A stretch of 64,000 bases of DNA, from the NCBI RefSeq assembly GCF_002835935.1, contig NZ_PJCF01000006.1, positions 806,001 through 870,000 of the forward strand, read 5' to 3'. The stretch is from Paraglaciecola sp. MB-3u-78. Its GTDB lineage: Bacteria; Pseudomonadota; Gammaproteobacteria; Enterobacterales; Alteromonadaceae. Under the pieces are notes generated by a model. The model saw only the letters and a program-made list of their open reading frames with translations, was not told the DNA's origin and searched no databases. Within the stretch, counting starts at the first letter, position 1. Each line of letters begins with the position of its first letter. This document shows, piece by piece, positions 52,958 to 60,385 of this stretch. Both the position numbers and the translations under genes were made by a program.

Positions 52958-53727
52958 TAACTACGAATGCCCACACCGCGATTGATCAGAGAATAAGCCC
53001 AACCAAGTAACACCACGTTAAAGCCTATTAATATGGCCAAGGACACATAGAAATTAATATCTGACTCGCCTAGAAAACCGAACCTGAAGCCACTTACCAT
53101 ATACACTATAGGGTTGATTTTACTCACCCACTGCCAAAATTCAGGTAATAAGCTTAATGAGTAAAACACGCCGCCTAAGTAAGTTAATGGTGTGAGAATG
53201 AAGGTGGGTACAATGCTCACATCATCAAATGAATTGGCAAAGATGCCGTTAATCAGTCCCGCAGTAGAGAATAATACTGTGGTTAACAATAAAGTAATAA
53301 AAATAATCAGCAAATTGTGAATATGTATATCTACAAAAAAGAGCGATACTATGGTGACGATAATGCCAACCAACATTCCTCGGGCGACACCCCCCCCTAC
53401 GTAGCCAGCAATAATTATCCAATTTGAAACGGGGGCAACCAATAACTCCTCAATATTTCGCTGATATTTGGCGCTGTAAAAAGAAGAGGATACATTCGAG
53501 TAAGCATTGGTGATAACCGCCATCATGATTAAGCCGGGTACTATAAACTCCATATAACTAAAGCCGCCCATGTTGCCAATTCTACTGCCTATTAAATTAC
53601 CAAAAATCACAAAATATAGTGACATGGTAATGGCAGGTGGAAGCAGAGTTTGGATCCAAATTCTTAAAAAACGTAAACACTCTTTGCGCCACATTGTCCT
53701 AAGGGCCACCATATTGAGGCTATTCAT
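52957..53727 (-). CDS. ABC-2 type transporter permease (YadH-like)
   Basis: A 256-residue permease with six transmembrane segments. It has the ABC-2 pattern: TLLPPAITMSLYFVIFGNLIG, GFSYMEFIVPGLIMMAVITNAYSN and the C-terminal TYLGGVFYSLSLLPEFWQWVSKINPIVYMV. It works with the ATPase gene whose end overlaps its start by 8 bases. The cargo is unknown. Confidence 0.93.
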   Translation of the reverse strand: MNSLNMVALRTMWRKECLRFLRIWIQTLLPPAITMSLYFVIFGNLIGSRIGNMGGFSYMEFIVPGLIMMAVITNAYSNVSSSFYSAKYQRNIEELLVAPVSNWIIIAGYVGGGVARGMLVGIIVTIVSLFFVDIHIHNLLIIFITLLLTTVLFSTAGLINGIFANSFDDVSIVPTFILTPLTYLGGVFYSLSLLPEFWQWVSKINPIVYMVSGFRFGFLGESDINFYVSLAILIGFNVVLLGWAYSLINRGVGIRS

Positions 53728-54685
53728 TGGCGTCTCCTGCCACTTGTGTTGTGGTTGAACTAGCGTCTTTTGAGGATCTACCAGATTCGACCATTCTTAC
53801 AAATAGCTCTTCTAATCTATTTGATTTATTTCGCATACTTAATACTTGTATCTCTTTTTGAGTTAACTGTTCAAAAACTGAATTGAGACCGGCCTCTTTA
53901 GGCACATCGACTTCTAAAGTATGCTCGTCAACTAACCGGCTTTCAAAGCCATCTAAAGTTAAAGAACGTAAGTTCTTAGATAAATCCAGCACAAAGGTTT
54001 CAATATTCAAGGTAGCAAGTATGGCCTTCATACTGCTATTCCTGACAATGATACCTTTATCAATAATGGCAATATTGCGACATAACATTTCAGCTTCTTC
54101 GAGATAGTGTGTGGTAAGAATAATCGTCACACCTTGTCGATTAATGTCTTGTAAAAAAGACCACATGGAGCGACGTATTTCAATATCTACGCCAGCTGTC
54201 GGTTCGTCAAGAATGAGCATTCTAGGTTCATGCATTAGCGCTCTGGCGATCATTAATCGTCTTTTCATGCCCCCAGAAAGTTGTCTGGCAGGTGAATCGC
54301 GCTTGTCCCATAGGTCGAGTTGTTTGAGGTACTTTTCAGCTCTGGGCTTAGCAATGTTTTTAGGTACGCCATAATAGCCTGCTTGATTTAGCATGATCTG
54401 TATTAAGGGTTCGAATTGATTAAAATTAAATTCTTGTGGCACTAGACCAATACAAGACTTTGCCTCTATGGGCTGAGTCGCTAACGAATACTCAAATACA
54501 TCAACGTCTCCTTGGGTTTTATTTACCAGCGAGCTGATGATCCCAATGGCAGTTGATTTACCGGCACCATTAGGCCCAAGTAAAGCAAAAAAATCCCCTT
54601 GCTTTACCGTTAAATCAATGCCTTTTAAGGCTTCGGTACCGCCTTTATAGGTTTTGGTTAATCCTTTGATACTCAGTGCGTTCAT
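53720..54685 (-). CDS. ABC transporter ATP-binding protein (YadG-like)
   Basis: A 321-residue ABC ATPase: Walker A GPNGAGKSTAIGII, Q-loop LVPQEFNF, signature LSGGMKRRLMIARALM, Walker B LILDEPTAGVD and H-loop TTHYLEEAE. The C-terminal 90 residues form the extra domain seen in ABC-2 exporters. It is first in the unit with the permease and the TrmB-like gene. Confidence 0.93.
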   Translation of the reverse strand: MNALSIKGLTKTYKGGTEALKGIDLTVKQGDFFALLGPNGAGKSTAIGIISSLVNKTQGDVDVFEYSLATQPIEAKSCIGLVPQEFNFNQFEPLIQIMLNQAGYYGVPKNIAKPRAEKYLKQLDLWDKRDSPARQLSGGMKRRLMIARALMHEPRMLILDEPTAGVDIEIRRSMWSFLQDINRQGVTIILTTHYLEEAEMLCRNIAIIDKGIIVRNSSMKAILATLNIETFVLDLSKNLRSLTLDGFESRLVDEHTLEVDVPKEAGLNSVFEQLTQKEIQVLSMRNKSNRLEELFVRMVESGRSSKDASSTTTQVAGDANE

Positions 54686-54894
54686 GTTGACTGCCAGATA
54701 AAGTGTGAATCGAAACTGCGATATACCTATGCATATAGCTAGCAGGTGTCCGCGTAACGAATTCTATCGATTAAAGTTTGTAAAGTGTGCTTTATTTTTT
54801 AGAGCAGAATTGAATCACTTTGGGATTATAATATTGTGTCTACTGTGGTTAATTCAAGCTTATGAGTGAATTGTTTTAGGTTTGTTTAGTAAGT

Positions 54895-55125
54895 AACCTG
54901 AACTCGGGATAATCCATACCGTCCAGCACCGCTATTATTGCGCCTATCTTCGTTGAACTTGCTCACAATAGCTGGCTATTCCTTCACAAGCTCGCCTTGA
55001 TAAACATAATACTATCAGCACTGGATGCATTAAATAAGCTGCTAAATAAATAGTAACATTCTAACCTATTGTTTTTATTAAGATTACTTTGAAGGAAGCG
55101 GCACGTCTTAACCCGTGTTCAGGTT
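54895..55125. mobile_element. MITE-like element with 18-bp terminal inverted repeats and AAGT target duplication
   Basis: The left end AACCTGAACTCGGGATAA (54895-54912) and right end TTAACCCGTGTTCAGGTT (55108-55125) are inverted repeats with two mismatches. Both flanks are AAGT (54891-54894, 55126-55129), consistent with a 4-bp target duplication. The 231-bp body has no ORF of note. It looks like a non-autonomous element mobilised by a transposase encoded elsewhere. The rest of the 54686-55321 gap (AT-rich flanks) shows no gene. Confidence 0.75.
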
Positions 55126-55268
55126 AAGTAAGCTATTGTTGGCAGGCTAATTATTTTGTCAGTACTGATTTTTACTGCTTGAAGTGGCAAATATAATATT
55201 AGATATGCCAATAATTCAGTTTAGATGTGGGTAAGAGATAATTGAAATGAGTTCACTTTTTGACTAGC

Positions 55269-55300
55269 CAAAAAAACAAAAGGGCAGAACGCCCTTTTGT
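55269..55300 (-). terminator. Terminator of the LEA-like lipoprotein gene
   Basis: ACAAAAGGGC (55276-55285) and GCCCTTTTGT (55291-55300) form a perfect 10-bp stem; the minus-strand transcript then has a U-run (55275-55269). Confidence 0.88.
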
Positions 55301-55321
55301 CGCTAATTACAGACTACTTAA

Positions 55322-55741
55322 TTAACAGTCTTCAGGATCTTGACCTAATTTTTTCTTAGTTGCGATACATGCTTTTTTTAGTTTTTCAGCTGCGTCAGTT
55401 TTTAACTCTGCTGATTTGTCCATAGTAGCGTCCATAACATCAGAAGCTTTTTCGGCTGTAGCATCGTATGCGTCACTGGCCTCATCTTTGGCTTCGTCAT
55501 AAGCCTCGGATGTGCTCTCTTTTACATCACCAGCCATATCTGCTGCGCTGTCGGCAAGCTTAGATACACCTTCTTTGGTTTTGTCATATAACTCTGATGA
55601 TTTTTCTTTTGCTTTAGTCACCATTTCTTTGGCTTCTGTTTCTGCTTCCTGTGCTGATTCCTTTTGATTATCAGTGCAAGCGCTTAGCCCAATACTGAGT
55701 GCGGCTAATGTTATTGCTAGGGTAGTTTTTGATAAAGTCAT
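55322..55741 (-). CDS. LEA-like helical repeat lipoprotein, 139 aa
   Basis: The lipobox IGLSAC-T (Cys22) marks a lipoprotein. The next 90 or so residues are low-complexity, charged and alanine-rich, with repeated units such as KAKEKSSELYDKTKEGVSKL and ATAEKASDVMDATMDKSAEL. This is the amphipathic 11-mer pattern of late-embryogenesis-abundant/YtxH-type proteins. A C-terminal Cys pair (KKACIATKK and DPEDC) closes it. A role in stress or envelope protection is an inference; no enzyme motif exists. Good Shine-Dalgarno (AAGGA), own terminator. Confidence 0.85.
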   Translation of the reverse strand: MTLSKTTLAITLAALSIGLSACTDNQKESAQEAETEAKEMVTKAKEKSSELYDKTKEGVSKLADSAADMAGDVKESTSEAYDEAKDEASDAYDATAEKASDVMDATMDKSAELKTDAAEKLKKACIATKKKLGQDPEDC

Positions 55742-55920
55742 TATTATTCCTTGTTGAGTTATTAATGAATCGTGTTTCGCTTAATGCGCTCTTAGAAAAA
55801 TCCTTTAGCGAATTCCGTTCCATATTTTTAAGACTTTGAAAAGTAAACTGTTTATAAATCTTACGTTATATTTTTCAGGTGAAATTGGTATTTATGTCTT
55901 TAATTGACGACATAATCATA

Positions 55921-56550
55921 TTATATCGGGATTGCTCGCACAATATATCTATGCGTTGGGTTAGGTACCACACTGTCAAAGGGATAACAGGTGACCAAGG
56001 TTATGCTGGGTTGGTCAACATCGAATGAATCGTTGTTGTTGTTATTTAGCACATACTCCAACTGTGAATGTAGAGCAATACGCAGCATAGTCACTTTGAA
56101 TTGCTGACGTTTGTGTGTGGTTTTTACTTCGATAATATCGCCCTTTTGTAATCTTTTCAGGCTGTTAAATTGCGTATCACGATGGCCTACAATTACGCTG
56201 TTTCCTTTTTCTCCCGGTTCAGGTGTTGAGCTAAGGTGGCTAGGTGCAAAGGCCAAGTTCCTGCCACTTGCCCCAGCCAACACATACCAGCTTTTGTCCT
56301 TAATGATTAGTTCAGAAATAGGATGTGTGTCTGCCCAAGGCCAAGGTTTGTGTGGTTTATCAGATTTGAGATTTTTATGCCAAGCATCCGCTATTAAGTA
56401 TTGCGCCAACTCTGCTTTAGCATAGATATAAATTCCGCCCGAAAAATGGTAAACACCTAGCAATAAACTCAAGGTTACCCATTTATGTTTGCTGACTAGG
56501 AAGAGAAACTTTGAAATATTGTTTTTCTTTTTGTAAGTAAGTGCATACAT
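55921..56550 (-). CDS. Class GN sortase
   Basis: A 209-residue membrane-anchored transpeptidase of the proteobacterial GN sortase group. After a basic N-terminus there is one membrane helix (WVTLSLLLGVYHFSGGIYIYA, about 24-44). The catalytic residues are visible: H123 in VIVGHRDTQF, C188 in LVTCYPF and R201 in THRYIV. It should act in the periplasm on the C-terminal signal of the adjacent vWA protein. The ATG at 56550 overlaps the end of the target gene by 55 bases, a long overlap implying coupling; no later start keeps the basic N-terminus. Confidence 0.93.
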   Translation of the reverse strand: MYALTYKKKNNISKFLFLVSKHKWVTLSLLLGVYHFSGGIYIYAKAELAQYLIADAWHKNLKSDKPHKPWPWADTHPISELIIKDKSWYVLAGASGRNLAFAPSHLSSTPEPGEKGNSVIVGHRDTQFNSLKRLQKGDIIEVKTTHKRQQFKVTMLRIALHSQLEYVLNNNNNDSFDVDQPSITLVTCYPFDSVVPNPTHRYIVRAIPI

Positions 56551-58694
56551 ATTGCTAATCCAATTAAAATTAAGCCTATTATTATTTTGAGTGACGCTAA
56601 AGTCGCTGTCTGAGGAATACTACCTTGTGAATGAATTCGCTGATTTGAAATACCTTGAGGTAAAGGAACCGCTACTTTTCGATTTGTAGATGGTATTTTC
56701 AAGGGACGAGTTGGGGTTACATCTACTGCGACTAAACTGGTGTACTGACTAACCAAATGATGGGTAATAGCGGTTTCTATGATGCGGGACTTGTATTCGT
56801 CTTGCTCGGCTACTGAGCTATTTGTTCCCATACTTGCACGGCGCTTGTCCCTAGTCAGTTGACTAATTTTATCTCTGGCCCATAAAACATTAAGGCCTGA
56901 TTGTCTGGTTTGAGCGTTAAGTTCTAGCTCGTTTTCCCAAGGTTTGCCTTGATAATGTGCGCTGAGATGGACTTTTGATGAGTAGTTGCTAAAGCTGCTA
57001 GATTCAATGATGCCATCTGTCAGCCGGTAGCTCAGCACCAACGGTTCGCCTTTATATAAGTCGCTTATAACGTTTGGGTAAAACTCTAACTGTTGATTGG
57101 ATTGCAATGTGCCGGTATTTAGCTGCAACTCGATATCGGTTATGGCGGGGTGTTGTAGCTTAGTTAATAAGGTCAGCATTTTTTGTTGTACCTGATCAAC
57201 CGATCCAATATAGGTAAAAGTGCCTCTGCCCATCTTGGCCGCTTCACTCATAAAATAACTATTAGGTGCACTACCTATACCCACGGTAAATAGCCGTGAG
57301 TTTTCGAGTTTGAGATGGATCAACTGCATTAATGATTCTTCGTTACTGACACTGCCATCAGTAATAAATACTATTTGACGCAAACTAGTTGCTGCATCAA
57401 TCTTAGGCTGTGAAAAGGCCAGTTTTAAGGCACTTTCCATCTCTGTCCCACCATTGGCAGATAAACTATTTACAAAGTGTTTGGCGTCGTATTTATTGTT
57501 TGAGTTTGCGGGTTTTGGCAATTTCCATAAGTTTTGAGCATAACTATTAAATTCAATAATATTAAAATTATCTATTGCTTGTAATTGTTCTATAGCTAAA
57601 AGCAGTGCTTTTTTTGCCTGTTTAATGGCGTCACCCTCCATAGAGCCTGACGTATCAAGCACAAATATCATCTCCCGCAGGGGTGTCTTTATTAGTGGCT
57701 CTGTTTTGATGGGAGGTAGCAACATGATCAAACCGTATTCATCACCGTTAACCTGCTGAGTAAAGTGGGCAGACTGTGGCGCTGCACCTAATTTTGGCCG
57801 CCAGTTTAGAACAAAATCTTGGTTAGCAATGCTACCTTTTGATATCTGAATATTATGGCTACCATCTGATAGTTGCTTAAAGGTGATTGGATGGAATTCA
57901 CTTTTAATATCTTGTATTTCAAAACCAGCATGCAAATTTATCTGTAACTCAATATCGGTATGGGTTTGACTATTATTGCTTGGAGAGGATTCTGGTTGTA
58001 TTGGCGATGCTTCAGCTTTGTCACTGGGGATGTATCTAGGTGTAATGGTCATGGGGAAACGCAGACTGTATTGTTGCTGGTCAAAGTTTAGCTTTTGCTG
58101 ATATTCAATCGTCACTTCAATCGTTTCACCAGGGCCGATATTAGCGATAGTATTAGAAAACATATTTGGGCGTTGCTGTGCCACTAAACTGGCTTTTTTA
58201 CCCTGAGCTTTGGCCTGAAGATAAATCTGTTTTGCTGCGGATTTTTCCTTGATTTGCCCTTCTATTTTGCGCTCACCCACTCGCATCAGCAAATGGTCAA
58301 CCGCGGCATTTTCTGGCAAGGGAAATACGTACAAGGCATTAACCCAATTTTCACCGGCATTTTTGAAGGTTTGGGTCAGTTTAGTGCGAGCGACAATACC
58401 TGTTACCTTGATATTAACTTTGGTTTGAAGTGCTGGGCTTAGCAAGTGTTGTTGTAGTGTTTCGCCTTGATCAGATTGCTCATGGATAAAATACAAAGTC
58501 CCACTTTGGGCATTTTGATAATCGCTTATGGGGTGATTCATTCGATCACTATTTGGTTGTTTACTTAGTGATCCTATTGCCTGTGAAATGGGAGGTGTGG
58601 TTTGTTTACTGGTAAAAGCGGGCACCGCAAATTGCAGTGCCCCTAACGCAATAACCACCAAACTAACAACGGCAAGTTTAGGTAGTGATGACAT
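56496..58694 (-). CDS. Marine proteobacterial sortase target protein (VIT and vWA domains)
   Basis: A 732-residue exported protein with an N-terminal signal segment (LAVVSLVVIALGALQFAVPAF). A VIT domain (about 75-200) is followed by a vWA domain with an intact MIDAS start, FVLDTSGSMEGDAIKQA, near residue 345. A C-terminal sorting signal closes it: IPQTA (693-697), a hydrophobic helix KIIIGLILIGLAICMHLL and the basic LTKRK. The motif is an LPxTA variant. The sortase gene follows directly, and PdsO precedes it by 10 bases. The one-sortase, one-target arrangement is the known pattern of this locus. Confidence 0.93.
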   Translation of the reverse strand: MSSLPKLAVVSLVVIALGALQFAVPAFTSKQTTPPISQAIGSLSKQPNSDRMNHPISDYQNAQSGTLYFIHEQSDQGETLQQHLLSPALQTKVNIKVTGIVARTKLTQTFKNAGENWVNALYVFPLPENAAVDHLLMRVGERKIEGQIKEKSAAKQIYLQAKAQGKKASLVAQQRPNMFSNTIANIGPGETIEVTIEYQQKLNFDQQQYSLRFPMTITPRYIPSDKAEASPIQPESSPSNNSQTHTDIELQINLHAGFEIQDIKSEFHPITFKQLSDGSHNIQISKGSIANQDFVLNWRPKLGAAPQSAHFTQQVNGDEYGLIMLLPPIKTEPLIKTPLREMIFVLDTSGSMEGDAIKQAKKALLLAIEQLQAIDNFNIIEFNSYAQNLWKLPKPANSNNKYDAKHFVNSLSANGGTEMESALKLAFSQPKIDAATSLRQIVFITDGSVSNEESLMQLIHLKLENSRLFTVGIGSAPNSYFMSEAAKMGRGTFTYIGSVDQVQQKMLTLLTKLQHPAITDIELQLNTGTLQSNQQLEFYPNVISDLYKGEPLVLSYRLTDGIIESSSFSNYSSKVHLSAHYQGKPWENELELNAQTRQSGLNVLWARDKISQLTRDKRRASMGTNSSVAEQDEYKSRIIETAITHHLVSQYTSLVAVDVTPTRPLKIPSTNRKVAVPLPQGISNQRIHSQGSIPQTATLASLKIIIGLILIGLAICMHLLTKRKTIFQSFSS

Positions 58695-58704
58695 AGATGT
58701 TTCC

Positions 58705-59439
58705 TTATTGATTGGCCGCTGTCATTTCTGTTTGGTCATCAGATACCTTTAACATTACGCGGCGATCAAAAAAGTCATCTTCAAAATTCGTACCTGCACT
58801 CACTAATGAAGATTCACCAAATGAGTTAGTGATTACTTGCTCTTCTTTAACGTTTTTATCCAAAAGGTAGTTCTTTACTGTTAGCGCACGTTGCTCGGAA
58901 AGAGCTTGGTTAAAAGTGCTGTCGCCACGTTTATCAGCGAAGCCTGATAAAGTAATACTCACATTTGGGTTTTTTTGCAGGGTTTTGGCTATCAAGTCTA
59001 ACTGCGACTTGTAGTGTTCTTCCAAAACATAAGACGCTGTTTTAAATTGAATATTACTTTCAATTTCTGGAGCGCTCTGTTTAAAAGCCGCCAGTTCTAG
59101 CGCGTTATCCATGGAAGCCATTTGCACCATTGCACGCTCTTTTGCCTGTTCGAAATTTTGTTGCATCACCAACAGTTGTTGGTCTTTTTGTTCGAGTGAA
59201 TTGTTCGCAGTTTCTAGCCTTTTATCTGAGTTCAGATCGTCAGCTATCATCACGCCAAATATGCTTGCGATTATCCCACCTAGTGGCCCAGCAATGACGG
59301 TGCCGATTATGGCGCCAGAACTGAGGCCAATCACTTCATTGGTTTTTTCTTGTTTATTGGATTGTTCAGCAATAGCGCTGCCAGATAATAAGCAAGAGAA
59401 TGCGATAGCAGTTGTGATGTTAGTTTTCGTTAGTTTCAT
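58705..59439 (-). CDS. pdsO: Sortase-associated OmpA-like protein PdsO
   Basis: A 244-residue exported protein with a signal peptide (ITTAIAFSCLLSGSAIA). A glycine-rich membrane-like segment (GLSSGAIIGTVIAGPLGGII) and a coiled coil (about 70-110) precede a C-terminal OmpA peptidoglycan-binding domain with ITLSGFADKRGDSTFNQALSEQRA. The ATG at 59439 (GGAG eight bases upstream) is preferred over the TTG at 59451. It is the first gene of the pdsO-target-sortase operon, divergent from the regulators. Confidence 0.9.
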   Translation of the reverse strand: MKLTKTNITTAIAFSCLLSGSAIAEQSNKQEKTNEVIGLSSGAIIGTVIAGPLGGIIASIFGVMIADDLNSDKRLETANNSLEQKDQQLLVMQQNFEQAKERAMVQMASMDNALELAAFKQSAPEIESNIQFKTASYVLEEHYKSQLDLIAKTLQKNPNVSITLSGFADKRGDSTFNQALSEQRALTVKNYLLDKNVKEEQVITNSFGESSLVSAGTNFEDDFFDRRVMLKVSDDQTEMTAANQ

Positions 59440-59649
59440 TTTTTTCTCCAAGAGAGTGGTTGTTTGATTCCTCTCTAGTAAACAAAGATTGTGTGGCTGA
59501 TTCAGGGAGAGAAAATGGCAATCTTGAGGTCAATTGTGGCGAAAAAATGGAAATTACATGTTTGGGCTATTTATTGACTCAACCTAAAGAAGTTTTGCGA
59601 TATAGTTCAGCTATAAATTAAGTAGCCATAAAGTAAACAGGCGTCAGTT

Positions 59650-60342
59650 ATGTCAAAACGTATCGCCTTGGTTGAAGATGACCAAGCACTCAGAGAAAAC
59701 TATATTGCGGCGCTTAGTAAGCAAGGTTACGAGGTGCAACCTTATGCTAATCGAAGTAGTGCAGAACAAGCATTTGCTGAGCGCCTGCCAGACTTGGCGA
59801 TCATTGATATTGGTCTAGAAGATGAAATTGATGGTGGTTTTGCTGTATGTCAGCAATTAAGAAGTTTATCCAAAACGTTGCCTATCATCTTTTTTACGGC
59901 ACGAGATAATGATTACGACACTATCTGTGGTTTGCGTATGGGCGCTGATGATTATCTAACCAAGGACATCAGTTTGCCGCATTTATTAGCCAGAATAGCG
60001 GCATTGTTTAGGCGTACAGAGTTACTTGATAGGCCACAAACACACACTGACCTGATTAAAACCGGCGATTTGTTGATGGATAGCAAACGTATGACAGTCA
60101 GTTGGAAAGGGCAGGGTATCGAACTTACGGTCACCGAATTTTGGATGTTACACGCTGTTGCTAAATTTTCGGGGCACGTCAAAAGTCGTCAACAGTTGAT
60201 GGATGAATCAAAAATGGTTGTGGATGACACTACCATCACTTCCCACATCAAACGTATTCGTAAAAAATTCATGCAGGTAGACCAAAATTTTGACTGCGTT
60301 GAAACTGTTTACGGTATGGGATATAGATGGAAAAGCATTTAA
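59650..60342 (+). CDS. pdsR: Dedicated sortase system response regulator PdsR
   Basis: A 230-residue OmpR-type regulator. The receiver has acidic residues VEDDQ and phospho-acceptor D53 (LAIIDIGLED), with an inserted Glu-rich loop. The winged-helix domain has MTVSWKGQGIELTVTEFWML and TITSHIKRIRKKF. It is divergent from pdsO (about 210 bases) and so probably controls that operon. The next ATG, that of pdsS, lies 44 bases beyond its stop. Confidence 0.93.
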   Translation: MSKRIALVEDDQALRENYIAALSKQGYEVQPYANRSSAEQAFAERLPDLAIIDIGLEDEIDGGFAVCQQLRSLSKTLPIIFFTARDNDYDTICGLRMGADDYLTKDISLPHLLARIAALFRRTELLDRPQTHTDLIKTGDLLMDSKRMTVSWKGQGIELTVTEFWMLHAVAKFSGHVKSRQQLMDESKMVVDDTTITSHIKRIRKKFMQVDQNFDCVETVYGMGYRWKSI

Positions 60343-60385
60343 GCATGATTACATTGCCAAACTTAATGTTGTGGGTAGCAAGTTG

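Noticed and set aside
54686-54894. Possible tRNA or small RNA gene upstream of the ABC operon
   Set aside because: No cloverleaf, CCA end or terminator pattern was found; the region is AT-rich promoter-like DNA.
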